64,000 nt of DNA from Neoscytalidium dimidiatum (Eukaryota; Ascomycota; Dothideomycetes; Botryosphaeriales; Botryosphaeriaceae): contig CM074699.1 of NCBI GenBank assembly GCA_037367355.1, positions 3,720,001 through 3,784,000 of the forward strand, in the 5' to 3' direction. Below the pieces are notes generated by a model. It was given only the letters and a program-made list of their open reading frames with translations, did not search any database and had not been told where the DNA came from. Of this stretch, positions 1 through 11,914 are shown piece after piece (positions within the stretch are counted from its first letter, which is position 1; each line of letters starts with the position of its first letter). The position numbers were made by a program, and so were the translations under genes.

Positions 1-3000
1 CTCCGCTCGCTCCGCCGCCGCCTGACAAGTGACAGAGTGACAGAGTGACCACCAGCGACCAGCCTGACAAGTCACGGCACTGCGCGGCACCTCATCGAGA
101 GCCTGCAGCCAGACACTTCGCCGCTACTGACCTGCCGATCAGCGCCGTCGTCACCCTCGCGCCGCCGCCGCAGCAGCAGGACGCGGCGCCCTGGCCTATC
201 ACAGTCCAGCCCAGCGTCCACCCTGGCCCCGTCCAGCCCCGGAGCAGCTGTCAGCGATCAAAGATTTTACTTGCAGCACTCCTGCGAGCCACGAACCATG
301 CCTTCCCACGCTTGCGGCCCGAGGTTTCATGGCGGTCCGAACTGAAACGGCTCTCTGATGCAAGAGAGTTTCGGGAGCCCATCGCTCGCCTCTACCTGCG
401 TCCTATTCGGCTCTCGGAACTCGGGCTTCTGTAGATGCTCGGAGATAATTATGCTGCTATAGCAATATACACGCTCGGAATTACCGTAGCGCTTCCGTAT
501 TACATGACTTGCCTATCTGCCTGCTGTCAGCTACGGCCGACGAACACGAACTATCGCCCGAGTCTTCGGATGACGGCATCCGACTTATTCCCAACTCGTT
601 CTGCACCCATGGTACACGGCCGAAGAGACATGGACCTACTCACGCACCAGTTCTTTGGGTGAAGCTTCAGCCACGACAGTGCTACGCATGTCTCGCCTGC
701 TTGCGCTTTTCCGGCATAGCGAGCACTTGGGCCTCCCTGCATCACCAAGCTTGCAGCAGCTCCTCCGCAAGCACGCCGACTGTGCTGCGACCGTCGAAAT
801 TGGTCGCGCGCCCGGACTCCTGAGTAGACTGATTTTCAGCAGATTATATTGGCGCGCGGCTGCAGTTGCAGTTGCAACGGATAGGCACTGGCCTAGCTGT
901 CAATAGTCCTCGGTGACAGCACGGATGGACTCGACAACGCATTGGCGACGACCACCGGCACGCATTCTCGCAGCAAAGATCTGCCCTTCACTATTGAACC
1001 GGTAGACCAGCTGACACTCTTCAACAGCACCCCCAAGCCAGTGTTTTGTGCTGTCTCTCCCTCGCAGGAAACGCGAGTGCGCCATTGACAAAGGGCATAC
1101 GCGGCCTCATTACCCCCTGTCCTACGTGCTATTTCCAGCGAACCACAGCACAGCCGCATTTTGAGACTTCGCCAGAGACGGCACTTTTCTCCACAGGGCC
1201 GGCCATCAGCCCTGCTTCCATCTTCCCTCGCCACAAACCTCTGACTCGGCTATCCCTATCTCGGACCAGGAAAAAATTTAAATTGATGAGCGCATCCAGA
1301 ACAGAGGAACCGTCCGTGGCGCACGTCCTATTGCCGGAAGGTGAGTCCGTTGCTTTGGTGTGTGGGGTGAAAGCTTTGCCGGCCCAAACCTACATGGGGC
1401 CTAAGGGAAGGTCTGTTCGACACCAATCGGTCCTCGATTAGCCTCTCCATAACGACAGTCTCGATCGCCTCAGCGACGTATCCCATCCCCACTCTTGATC
1501 AATGGTGAAGGCTTCACCAGAGGCGCAAGCTTTGGTGGCGCCGGTAATGGCGCTCGTTATGGCGCTCAACTGCGTCTCTTCGCGCTTATGCGGACTCGCC
1601 TACGTAAGGCTGAGACTTTCGTCCAACTGTTCAGCGGAGGATTCCAAGGCCACGCCATCACAATGCACACTTTCCAGCAACAAACCAATCATCCCACCTT
1701 CTCATGGAGAGGGGGCGAAATCTGCGACACCGCTGTCTTCTAGAACGCCTAGTGCCCCTCCCCCTCCATGACTCCATAATGCCTCTTAGACTAAAATGCC
1801 GTTTCCCGGAGCCAAGTGAGACATTCTGAAGGAGAATCACCGAGCTCCGAAGTCCCAGAGGGGAAATAGCCGTCCTTGAACAGCTGAGCGGTGGAGTTTC
1901 CTTATCTCAACTAGGCCTTATGGATGGCCCTCCCGGTTCCGCTGGTGTAAGGCCATAAGGCCCAAGGCTGCCCCGTTCGCTTTTCATGCAGAGAAAGGTG
2001 GCGATCCCTGAGCCACCACCCGTGGCGCAAGCTTGCCCCTGAACCTGCTTGTTTGAACGGTCTTCCTTCTCGCCCGTAGTCTGTGTTGGCCGCCTTGCCT
2101 GAGGATCTCCCTGGATAAGATACGGAGAATCAGGCCTATGGAGGCCAAGCCCCGATACGAAAGGAATCTCGTGAGAAGCGAGCGAGACTTTCAGGCTCTC
2201 CAACACGCATTGACGAGAGGGACCAGGGTTGCTTTGTTGCTTTTGATCGCTCATCCCGAGAAGTACGTGGAGCCGAATCCGTCATCGGCTCTTGGCGAGA
2301 AACAGCCCTCAACGGGTACTGCCCCTCGGTTGTAATGTGGAGTCAGGATGCGACACACCTATAGTGGGTTACAGGTAGGTAGAGCAGCTCTTGTCGAGGT
2401 GAGCGCGCATCGGACGACCCAATTCGGAGCCTGTCGAGCGGTGATCTCGCCGACATGAATACTGAGACGTTGGAGAGACCTCCTTTCGAAGGGGATCAGA
2501 CACATTTCCAGCAACCGGTCCAGAGCTTCTCACACTATTGAACAGCACGGAGTTCTGGGTGCACATGACTGTCAACAAAATTCAGTGGAGACTGTTCCGT
2601 TGAGCTCTGTCACACCAGACTTGCACTTATGGATCATGTCATTCCCACGGCGAGAGAGTGAGTTCCTAGTTACGAGACCTCGTTAATACTTTACTGATAT
2701 CGCATGAGGCGTATCACGATGACGGCTTTCGCAAGCTTTGATACTGGCACTAATTTCTTTCCAGAGCATCTTAAGTCTTTCTTTGCACAGTCAACACACA
2801 TTGACTATCGTTAGAAGCTTTAGGTGAGCCGATGTTGTAAGATTAAATTTTGTTTTCTATTATTTCCCATTTCCTTCTTTCTCCCCAGACACTTGAGGTC
2901 TTCCAGGACTGTACAGTAGCGGAAGTAGCAGTGACTTCAAGTGGCCAGTATTATCGAACGTACTACTTTCTATTTCTTTATCAGCACTTTCTTTTCAGAC

Positions 3001-4771
3001 TCCCCCATATGCTATCTTATTCTTAGTCGTGTTTCCAACCACATGAGGTCGGACCAGCCAGTGGGAAGTCCCATGAACGCACAGCCGTTGGTGTTCACCC
3101 GAAAGCCAACGAACACTTCCAAGTTATGCCCGTGATCCCCACTGCCGCCCGATTACTGTGCGAACAGCCTCACACATTCGATGTCAGATTTGATTGAGGG
3201 TGGTCACGTACAAGTCAGCACGTCATATTCTGACACCGAAAGTTCACCATAAGAAACGCACGCCAATGAGAAAATTTCTTTCAGCAACTCGATTCACATT
3301 GGCGGAATTTGCGAAGGTATCCCCCACTTCTCCGATGTCAAAAGCCGCTGGTACGGTGGTTCGTCTCAAGTCAAAGCAAGTTTAGGTATGACTGAGACGT
3401 TAGAGTTCCGGATAAAGGACAGAGACGCCGGCGCTCGCTTGGGTTCGTACACATCCGCACGAGGACGCGCCCAGCAAAGTATATGCAACAAGCGGCCCTG
3501 TTCTCAACTTCAAAAGCATTGTGTATCCGACCCGTTACTTAAGGCCGAGCTCTTCTGGGGACTGCAACAAAGTACAGAAGAGCGCGCATGGGCACAGTTT
3601 CGCGGACTTTTCGAGCACACACAGGACACTTCTGATACTCGGCCCGTTGCAGAAAGGCGCTGGTCAGATTCGGAGAATGAACCAACATTTTCAAATGGCT
3701 CCGGGCTGACGCTTCGGACAGTTGTCACACAGACATCTGCGCTAGCTGACGTTATGCAGCAGGACTTTACTCTCCGCAGAAAATAGAGTTCCCGTCCTAC
3801 CCCGGGGAAAGCTTAGGAGGATGGGTTGCCGACTTCCTGGAGGCGCTTGGCGACAGCAGCGGCCACGAATACACCCGGCAGAGGGTTCGCATTGGTTGGC
3901 GAGTGCGGATGCGACGGCGAGCAAGCATGCGTCTTATCGTGCTTGGTCCCTCCGGCAAGAACGGCTCCATTCCTTCGTCCATCAACTCCTCATCGACCGA
4001 CGTCGCTCTCGCCTGATCGATGCCTCAAGCCATCTTCCCATTCCATCGTCCATCCCATCCCGCGTTGCCCAGGTCTCGGCGCGCTCGAGTGATGCCGTCA
4101 TGATCGGGGTAAAGAAGCGACCCTCCCCGCAGAAAGCTGTTCTTCGAGCGGAGCAGCCAAGGTAACCAACCCGGCTTGGCGACGTCATGGCGGTCCAGTT
4201 CATCCCACCCCTCCCGAGACCTGTAACGCCTCCGTTCCGCGCCATCACTCTTCCAGCACAGAAGAAAAGGCTCGCAGGCGCGTGATTTGTCCGCATACTC
4301 TGCTTGCCCAGATGCCAGCACGCGCAACGCCTCTGCTGCTCTCGGGCAGCAGCAAGAGCGAGGAGGATGCGGACGGCGTTGTAGAAGAACGCGTGTGCAG
4401 CCGTAGCAGCCAAGAGCCAGGCATGCAGGTTCGACGGGTCGCTAATGCTGTATTCCGCGCGCCATGAGGCGACAATCCATCCAGATGGACAAGGGGTGCG
4501 GACGAATTGCGAGATCCGCGTCGCTGGGATAAATTGGGGGCAAGCCTCAGGTTCCTCGACCAGATTACCAATAAAGAGGCTGCTGCTGCCGCCGCCCGAT
4601 CTCCTCTTCTTCTGCTCCGAGTTCTCTTGCATCATTGCGCCGCAACAAAGATTGGGAGCTAGCCCTCCTTCTCTACTTAGCTATTAGCTAGCTCCGGGAG
4701 CTTCAATTGACGACCTTTCTACCTCAACCCAGTCTCTGAGAAATTACCAAAAGTCCATCTTGCACCCAAAC
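1..4771. other. No supported gene (4.8 kb)
   Basis: I see no convincing gene here. Open frames on both strands are short (under about 220 codons), lack recognisable domains and overlap one another. The longest, on the minus strand at 3982-4635, looks like chance coding in GC-rich DNA. The last few hundred bases are presumably the promoter of the PEBP-like gene that starts at 4772. No tRNA, rRNA or clear transposon ends were recognised. Confidence 0.5.
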
Positions 4772-5791
4772 ATGCAGTCCAAGCTTCTTTCCCTCGGCCT
4801 GCTTGCAGGCACAGCACTGGCCCAGACGCCGCCATTCTTCGATCCCAGTAGCGGCGTCAATCTTCCTGCTACCTTTGACGTCAATAGCACAAGCCCCCAA
4901 TTCTTCGTGAACGGCGGAGTGTTTGCCCGTAATGGTATGTTAGAAATTCAAATCCTCAGTCCCCTATTGGAAAAGATATCTCAATTCTTCCCCTACTCCT
5001 CTCACCATGCTGTAAATTGGTTTTTTTTTTCTAAAAAAAAAAAGTTAGAGTAAACGCTAACAACACCTCTCCCAGCTACCCAATCCGCCCCGCAGCTCTA
5101 CCTTCCCGCCAACTCGACCTTCACCTCCAACGGCACGACCCCGGCCACGTTCATCATCCTCATGGTCGACCCGGACGCGCCGTCGCCGCAGGACCAGTCG
5201 CGCGGCGAGATCCTGCACTGGCTGCAGCCGGGCGTGCGCCTGTCGCGCTCGATCGAGCCGACGGCCGGCCCCAACGGCACCGCGCTCGCGATGCTGTCGG
5301 CCGGCGACACGGGCACCGCGGCCATCGCGCCGTACGTCGGGCCCGCGCCGCCGTCGGTCGGCCCGCACCGCTACATCATCATGCTGTTCCGCCAGCCCGA
5401 GGACGACTTCGAGCTGCCGCGGGCGTTCGGCCAGTACGACGGCGGCGAGCAGCGCCAGAACTTCAACGCCAGCGAGTTCAGGGACGCCGCCCGCCTGGAC
5501 GCCCCGCTCGCCGCGACCTTCTTCCTCGTCGGCAACGGCACCCAGGGCGACGGCAGCCTCACCTACACCGGCAACGACGCGGCCGCGGGCATCGGCGGGA
5601 ACACCACGAACCCGGAGGGTGGGTCCTCGTCGACCGGGTCGGCGTCCGGGACTGGCGCGAGCGAGACGGGTGCGAGCGCGACGGGGACCGCGTCCGGAGC
5701 GGCGGCTACGCAGTCGGGCTCTGGTGCGGAGAAGTTGGGCGTGGGCGCGTTGATGGGCGCGGTTGCGGGCGCGATGGTGCTGCTTGGCTGA
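4772..5791 (+). CDS. Secreted, probably GPI-anchored PEBP-like protein
   Basis: Two exons, 4772-4934 and 5076-5791, joined across a 141-bp GT-AG intron, give 292 aa. I chose the ATG at 4772 over the in-frame one four codons upstream because it starts directly on a signal peptide (MQSKLLSLGLLAGTALA). The core has the phosphatidylethanolamine-binding protein landmarks: an MVDPDAPSPQ ligand-pocket segment, an ILHWLQPG strand and a GPHRYIIMLFRQP strand. PEBPs bind phospholipid head groups or act as peptidase inhibitors. After the domain comes a Gly/Ser/Thr-rich linker of about 60 residues and a short hydrophobic tail, which fits a GPI signal and a place at the cell surface. Several N-x-S/T sites agree with secretion. 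It converges on SDO1. The family call is firm; the ligand is unknown. Confidence 0.88.
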
Positions 5792-6364
5792 GTGGAGTGG
5801 GAGTTTGAACTTTTGAGGGAGTAGGGTCGGGGCAAGTCGCTATGATGTAACTGCCCTTGGTGTGAGTTATTGTGGTATTGAGGTTTTGGGGAAGTACCTA
5901 TTATACCCGGCGTATAGTCATTCCTTACGATGATGTTGGTTATGAAATTCTGGTCTGACGCGACGAATATACTTTTTCAAGTTGGATTGTTTGATTTATT
6001 CTAGACCAGGCACAGATACTTGCGATGTAGTGCTTCAAAAGAGGAATTCGAAGATCTATTTGGTTGATTGTTGAAAGTACTTTTTTTCTTTTTCAAGTGA
6101 AGCTCTAATGCACTCTTATTCCATAACAGCGCATTTTCATCTAGACTCCGTTCTATATCTCGTACTTGGATCTGTAAATTAGGATCACTCCAAGTGAGAA
6201 AGCACACTAAGCAACATGTTTTGCCCGTTATTTCACTATTTGTTGATTCTTAAATAATAATCTTGTACCAGTGATCCAAAACAGGATGGTATCTCATGTA
6301 CTTTTATCCTTCTGCTCTCCCCCAAACGCCGTGATGCTTGCAAAATAAAAACAATGAAATGCCC
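5792..6364. other. Convergent 3' intergenic region
   Basis: AT-rich spacer between the ends of the PEBP-like gene and SDO1. It should hold both 3' UTRs. I see no open frame of note. Confidence 0.6.
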
Positions 6365-7270
6365 TTAATCTTCATGCATGACAGCCATATCTAGCACCTC
6401 CGCTCTTGCGCGACCCTTCGTCTGTCCGCTGATAAATTCACTCAGAGAACGGAAGGCGCCAGGTTCCACGAAGCCAGTGCATTCCCATTCGTCGCCCAGA
6501 ACGTCCTGGTTTTCGACCTGCTCGACGTAACCCAATATGCGATCCTTGACAGTACCAGTTGCCTTGTCGTCGCCATCCTCGCCGGCCTTCGGAGCCGACT
6601 TGACGGGCTGCTTCAGAATGTTGGTCGGACAGGTGATGCGCAGCCTCATGCGAGCGCGCGCGACGGGGATCGGTTGGTGTGCGATAAGGGCTTTCATGGC
6701 TTCCAAAGCTTGCGACTTGGCAGACTTGTTGGTCGTGACGCCATTCCACTTGGGGAGATCTTTCTTGGATACGTCCTTGCCATCGCCGTTGTTGGGAGTG
6801 GAAGTGCCGCTGTTCGAGGAAGCTTGTGCTGTCTGCGAGCTCAATTGGTCGAGCGCCTTCTCAATCATGCCGGTGGTGTAGACGCGCTTCGTTTTCGGGT
6901 CGACAAGCTTGCCGGCGACGATATCGATGACCTCTGCGTGCACACGCTCCAGCTGGGCGTTGCGCTCCTTCTCGCCAACCTGCAGCTCTCCCTTCTTTAG
7001 GATCTCGAGGATGATGTCGTCAAGGGACTTGTCGGCGCCGAAGGCCTTGGCCAGATCTTGCGAGTTTGCGACCTGACCCTTGCTGACGTTCATGAAGACA
7101 TTGGGAATCTGGAGGACATTGTCGAGGTCCGTCTCGACGCCGTTGCGCCATTCCAGGACTTTGTTCTTGTAGCATGCTATCTCGAAGCGTTTCTTGCCCT
7201 TCTTCATGCGCACCAACGAAACGTTGGTGAGCTTGATCTGGTTGACGGGGGTTTTGATTCCGACGGGCAT
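6365..7270 (-). CDS. SDO1: Ribosome maturation protein SDO1 (SBDS family)
   Basis: A single exon of 301 aa. The ATG at 7268-7270 begins MPVGIKTPVNQIKLTNVSLV, the usual SBDS start, followed by the highly conserved VRMKKGKKRFEIACYKNKV. The N-terminal SBDS domain covers about residues 10-100, then the central helical domain and the C-terminal RNA-binding-like domain with ARMRLRITCP. In yeast and humans this protein works with the GTPase Efl1/EFL1 to release Tif6/eIF6 from new 60S subunits in the cytoplasm. A Ser/Thr/Asn/Gly-rich, then Lys-rich insert (about residues 150-185) lies between the second and third domains and is longer than in yeast. The frame stays open 42 codons upstream, but that part is unlike the family. 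It shares a 449-bp divergent promoter with carboxypeptidase Y. Confidence 0.96.
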   Translation of the reverse strand: MPVGIKTPVNQIKLTNVSLVRMKKGKKRFEIACYKNKVLEWRNGVETDLDNVLQIPNVFMNVSKGQVANSQDLAKAFGADKSLDDIILEILKKGELQVGEKERNAQLERVHAEVIDIVAGKLVDPKTKRVYTTGMIEKALDQLSSQTAQASSNSGTSTPNNGDGKDVSKKDLPKWNGVTTNKSAKSQALEAMKALIAHQPIPVARARMRLRITCPTNILKQPVKSAPKAGEDGDDKATGTVKDRILGYVEQVENQDVLGDEWECTGFVEPGAFRSLSEFISGQTKGRARAEVLDMAVMHED

Positions 7271-7719
7271 CGTGACGGACTGCGGGTTGCGGGGTGCGGG
7301 TTGCAGGCTGCGGCGGCAGTGTTGCAGAAAAGAGGGACGAGGCAGACACTGCCCTTGAGTTTTCGAGTCAGCCAAAAGTGTCGCTTCTGACGTCAATTAT
7401 TAAGCCTCGGCGCCAGGCCGGAAGCGGCAAGGCGGTAAGCTCGGAACCCTTATCGCAGTCCGGGCGCCACTCACATGGTCCCCAACCTCCGCGCTTGTGC
7501 CAGTCCGCGCCAGGCACCGCCGCCGACAGCTCATAGCTTCTTCTACCCCAGCTCTCCCTCGCTCCCCCCAACACCATCTCTGCCTTCCCTTACGTCCCGC
7601 TCATCATCCTCCATCCTCTCCTTTCATCTCCATCCTTCCACTGCCCTCCAGTTCCCAGCTGTGCGTGCAGCTTTGACAGCTCCCGCTAGCTTCTTATCGT
7701 TGTCGTCATACCAAGCACC
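7271..7719. promoter_or_regulatory. Divergent promoter SDO1 / carboxypeptidase Y, with CRE palindrome
   Basis: The 449 bp between two opposed start codons must drive both genes. A perfect TGACGTCA (7388-7395) is present, the CRE/ATF-type bZIP site. The right half is rich in CT tracts, common just upstream of fungal starts. Any regulation through the palindrome is inference. Confidence 0.5.
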
Positions 7720-9418
7720 ATGAAGGTCGCAGCATCCGCCCTGCTTCTGGGCGCTGCCTCCACTGCTGTCGCCCAGCGCCAGGAGGTCTTCAAGGACTCC
7801 AAGCCTGTCAAGGAAGCTGCTGATGCCTGGTCCAAGCCGCTTCACAGTCTTGAGGATGCCCTCAAGTCGCTGACTGGCGAGGCCAAGCAGCTGTGGGACG
7901 AGATGGCCCTGATGTTCCCCGACTCCATGGACAAGGCCAACTTCTTCTCCACCCCGAAGCCACACAACCGCAAGCATGACAGCGAGTGGGACCACATTCT
8001 GAAGGGCTCCGACGTCCAGTCCGTCTGGGTCGAGAACGCCCACGGTCAGAAGGAGCGGGAGGTCGAGGGCAAGCTCGAGGCCTACAGCCTGCGCACCAAG
8101 GCCGTCGATCCCTCGTCGCTCGGCGTCGATAAGGTCAAGCAATACAGCGGCTACCTCGATGACGATGAGGAGGACAAGCACCTGTTCTATTGTGAGTCAC
8201 ACGACCCTACGTCTTCACCCAGCCTCCTTGCATTCTCTAACAGGAAGTGTCTCAGGGTTCTTCGAGTCTCGCAACGATCCCAAGAACGACCCTGTCGTCC
8301 TCTGGTTGAACGGTGGCCCGGGCTGCTCGTCGCTGACCGGTCTGTTCATGGAGCTCGGCCCGTCGTCCGTGACCAAGGACATCAAGACCAAGTTCAACCC
8401 GTACTCGTGGAACGCCAACGCCTCGGTCATCTTCCTCGACCAGCCCGTCAACGTCGGCTACTCGTACAGCGGTAGCTCCGTCACCAACACTGTCGCCGCT
8501 GGCAAGGACGTCTATGCCTTGCTCACCCTCTTCTTCAAGCAGTTCCCCGAGTATGCTACACAGGACTTCCACATCGCCGGTGAATCCTACGCTGGCCACT
8601 ACATCCCCGTCTTCGCTTCGGAGATTCTCTCCCACAAGAAGCGCAACATCAACCTCAAATCGGTGCTCATTGGCAATGGTCTTACCGACGGCCTGACCCA
8701 GTACGAGTACTACAGGCCCATGGCCTGCGGTGAGGGTGGCTGGCCCGCCGTCCTCGATGAGAGCGAATGCCAGGCCATGGACAACGCCTACCCGCGCTGC
8801 GCTTCCCTGATTGAGAACTGCTACAACTCTGAGAGTGTCTGGTCGTGCGTCCCTGCCTCGATTTACTGCAACAACGCCATGCTTGCTCCCTACCAGCGCA
8901 CTGGCCAGAACGTCTATGACGTCCGTGGCAAGTGCGAGGACAGCAGCAACCTCTGCTACAGTGAGATGGGCTGGATTGCCCAGTATCTCAACCAGGACTC
9001 CGTCAAGAAGGCTCTCGGTGCTGAGGTTTCCAACTACGAGAGCTGCAACTTCGACGTCAACCGCAACTTCCTGTTCCAGGGTGACTGGATGAAGCCCTTC
9101 CACCGCCTCGTCCCCGGTATCCTCGAGCAGATCCCCGTCCTCATCTACGCCGGTGATGCTGACTTCATCTGCAACTGGCTTGGTAACAAGGCTTGGTCCG
9201 AGGCTCTTGAATGGCCCGGAAAGAAGGCGTTCTCTCCTCTTCCCCTCGAGGACCTCAAGCTCGGTGGTGACGGCAAGAAGATCGGCGAGGTCAAGAGCGC
9301 CGGCAACTTCACCTTCCTTCGCCTCCATGCTGGTGGCCACATGGTCCCCTACGACCAGCCCGAGGCCAGCTTGGACATGCTTAACCGCTGGCTCGGCGGT
9401 GAGTGGATCGAGAACTAA
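7720..9418 (+). CDS. cpyA: Vacuolar carboxypeptidase Y (serine carboxypeptidase S10)
   Basis: Exons 7720-8191 and 8256-9418, with a 64-bp intron, give 544 aa. A signal peptide ([19 protein letters not shown]) is followed by a propeptide of about 100 residues. The mature enzyme has the substrate-binding [10 protein letters not shown] loop, the catalytic Ser in GESYAGHY, the catalytic Asp in [10 protein letters not shown] and the catalytic His in [13 protein letters not shown]. All three triad residues are therefore intact. The junction restores W-F-F-E-S-R across the intron, as expected for the family. Carboxypeptidase Y removes C-terminal residues from peptides in the vacuole. Codon use is strongly C-ending, which suggests high expression. 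It is one of the surest calls in the window. Confidence 0.97.
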
Positions 9419-10231
9419 GTGATCGATCATCACGTTGGAAATTCGAATCTGTTACGAGAACGTGTTCTCTCAAATTGTGACGATTAGGAACAGGGGTTTT
9501 TGGACCGGTGGATGTAGATATACTTCTCTCTTTCGAGATTAAGAACGCTGATTATGGGACCGTTACTGTACACGCTAGTCACGGCGTTCGTTAGAGAACA
9601 CGGATATGGATAACCTTTGAGTAAATGGTGAATCTGTTCCCATTGACTAAGTGATATGCAAGATCAAGTCGTGCAACACTAGGCCGATTAGTTGCAAGAT
9701 GTAGGAGCTTCTTCCTGATGATCAAAGTGCTCTTCCAATACGCTATCCCTGTAAGCAAGATCTCCGCCTTTCAACCCTTGTCCGGCGTGGGATGTCTTCA
9801 TGCAAGCCACAGTCACGCCGACGTCCCAGCGCTCACCAACCACCAATCGCGATCTGTGGCCCGACAACCTCGGAATACGCGCTATTTGTTGCGAGGAAAG
9901 TGGGCGTGGATGTCTAAAAAAGATGTGGCGCTAGGCCGCTATAAGAACGAATGGTTTGCTGTTCTTGTTGCTTGCTGATTTTGCTGCCAGCAATGGTTAG
10001 TTTTCTCCCTGTCGCGAGTTTCTGAAGTATACATTGCGTATTTTCCTTCCTCCACTCTGAGCGGGTACCATAACCTTCCCCCCTGCGAAGTATTTCTTCT
10101 CTTATTATTTTCTTCTCTATATTTCTTCTTGGTAAAATAAATACTTCCTCGGTATGTTTGCCCTTTCGTGCAAAAAGCGTTCTTGACTAGAGGCACTGAC
10201 GAGCTTACAGCAAATAAAAAGGGACACGACC
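9419..10231. other. Intergenic, no gene seen
   Basis: The 3' flank of carboxypeptidase Y and the 5' flank of the APH-like gene. Short frames only. Confidence 0.55.
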
Positions 10232-11914
10232 ATGCAAGCCTTCCAGAAAAGGAAACTATTTTGCAATGGACCAAATCCGCAAACCAATCCACACCAGATT
10301 AACGCCGCTGCCACTATGACAAGTGCGACCAGCACACCAACTTCATTACGAGTAGACAACGATACCGGAAGGGCTCCTGGTTCGGGCGAAAGCGAGGATC
10401 CCGCACCTCTCCTTGCTCATCCAGACCAACCACATACACCACAAAGAACCGCCGCCCCCACCCCAACTCCGCAGCAGGACTTCTTCACCCGCAACGGCCT
10501 CTCCTGGGGCGACAAGCTCCTCTGCGACGACATCGCGCAGTCCCTCTTCCCGGCCCCGTCCTACACCACCTCCCCGCACGCCTGGCAAGGCTGGTGCAGC
10601 TACTCCGTCCTCGCTCGCCCCTCTTCTCCTTCCTCTTCCTCCTCTTCTTCCTCCTTCCCCTCCAATCCTTCTTCTTCTTCTTCTTCTCCTCCTCCTCCCC
10701 CTTCTCCCACCAAAACCGAACCCAACCCCCCAAACGCCCAAGCCTTCCTCATCCAGTTCCGCTCCCCCCGCCACGCCATCGACGCACGCGTGATGAACGC
10801 CGCGCGCGCAGTGTACGGCCCGGCGCGCGTGCCGAGCGTCGTGCGGGCGGGCAGCGTCGTGCTGTGGCCGCGGGCGGTGGGGCCGGCGAGGGAGCTGCTG
10901 CTGCTCGAGGGGAAGAAGAGCATCGAAGAGGAGGAGAAGAAGAAGAAGAAGAAGGGGGAGGAAAAAACGGGCACGGCGGCGGCGGCGCTCGGGCTCGAGC
11001 TGTGCGCGATGACGCTGCTGCCGGGCGTGCCGTACGGCGTCGTGCAGGCGCGGCGGGCGGCGTTGGCGAAGGAGGAGGAGGAGAGCGCGTGGCAGGGGGA
11101 GGTGGTGAGGGGGTTCGCGGCGTTCATGGCGAGCGGGTGGACGCGCGGAGGGGACGAGGCGGCGGCGGCGCGGTGGGTCGGCGAGCGCGGTCTCCCCGCC
11201 CGGCTGCACGCCGCGACGCCGGCGAAGCTGGAGCGGCTGGGCAGGGAGCTCCCGACCCCGTGGCTTCGGGGTCGTGCGGTCGGGGTTTTGAGGCGGTATC
11301 GCGAGCTTGGGTTCGATGCGTTGCCCGGGGACGCTCGACCGTCGGGGAGGAAGCCGTTGGTCCCGTTCACTCTGAACCATGGGGACGTTGTTCCGGGAAA
11401 TATAATTGTGGACGAAGGAACGGGGGAATTGAATGGGCTTGTCGACTGGGCGGAGGCGGAGGTTGGGCTTTGGGGCTTGGGGCTGTACGGACTGGAGTTC
11501 TTGCTTGGATACGTCAGTTCGTCTTCGCGCTCAGAAGAACAGGGCCGGCATGGTGAGAGTGGTTCCGATAGCAGCAAGAATGGCGTCGCATGGGGCGCGG
11601 AGGGAAAGGGGACAGACATGGGGAGAAAGGAATTCAGCTTCACGTATTACGAGCAGGCTCCGGAACTACGAGCGCTGTTCTGGTCGGAATTGGAGCGACG
11701 CCTAGGCGGGAGTTTCATCGCCCCAGAAGTCAGGGAAGCTATTGATGTGGTTAGAGACGTGGGAGTACTGTTATGGTTCGGATTCGCTTGGGATGATGGG
11801 AAGATTGATCAAGTGATTGATGCGAGAGAGGATCCCAGAGAGCTGCTGTTACTGGAGACTTTTTTGCAGTCGGAGCGAAGCGACGGAGGTGAAGAAGAGA
11901 GGGCGAAATTATAG
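10232..11914 (+). CDS. APH-fold phosphotransferase-like protein
   Basis: An unspliced frame of 560 aa. A second ATG at 10316 (532 aa) is an equally good start. The C-terminal half carries the aminoglycoside phosphotransferase/choline-kinase-like hallmarks: the catalytic loop LNHGDVVPGNIIVD and the metal-binding loop LNGLVDWAEAEVG, followed by a conserved glycine/leucine helix. Fungi hold many such proteins and their substrates are mostly unknown. Two low-complexity inserts are odd: a Ser/Pro run at about residues 131-160 and a Glu/Lys run at about 228-248, both placed in the N-lobe. They could be expansions tolerated in surface loops, or one could hide an unrecognised intron. The next gene, ATG27, converges on it. 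I would not assign a substrate. Confidence 0.8.
   Translation: MQAFQKRKLFCNGPNPQTNPHQINAAATMTSATSTPTSLRVDNDTGRAPGSGESEDPAPLLAHPDQPHTPQRTAAPTPTPQQDFFTRNGLSWGDKLLCDDIAQSLFPAPSYTTSPHAWQGWCSYSVLARPSSPSSSSSSSSFPSNPSSSSSSPPPPPSPTKTEPNPPNAQAFLIQFRSPRHAIDARVMNAARAVYGPARVPSVVRAGSVVLWPRAVGPARELLLLEGKKSIEEEEKKKKKKGEEKTGTAAAALGLELCAMTLLPGVPYGVVQARRAALAKEEEESAWQGEVVRGFAAFMASGWTRGGDEAAAARWVGERGLPARLHAATPAKLERLGRELPTPWLRGRAVGVLRRYRELGFDALPGDARPSGRKPLVPFTLNHGDVVPGNIIVDEGTGELNGLVDWAEAEVGLWGLGLYGLEFLLGYVSSSSRSEEQGRHGESGSDSSKNGVAWGAEGKGTDMGRKEFSFTYYEQAPELRALFWSELERRLGGSFIAPEVREAIDVVRDVGVLLWFGFAWDDGKIDQVIDAREDPRELLLLETFLQSERSDGGEEERAKL

Noticed and set aside
1907..2254. 115-codon minus-strand frame
   Set aside because: Short, no domain; the sequence is neither rRNA nor a transposon that I recognise.
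3982..4635. 217-codon minus-strand frame upstream of the PEBP-like gene
   Set aside because: No recognisable motif and overlapped by equally long frames on the other strand.
8252..9433. 393-codon open frame on the minus strand, antisense to carboxypeptidase Y
   Set aside because: It mirrors the strong C-ending codon bias of the real gene, has no domain, and is repetitive in Val/Leu/Gly as such shadows are.
10346..11643. Long minus-strand frames of about 345 codons over the APH-like gene
   Set aside because: Composed of Arg/Pro/Ser low-complexity sequence caused by GC-rich coding DNA on the other strand.
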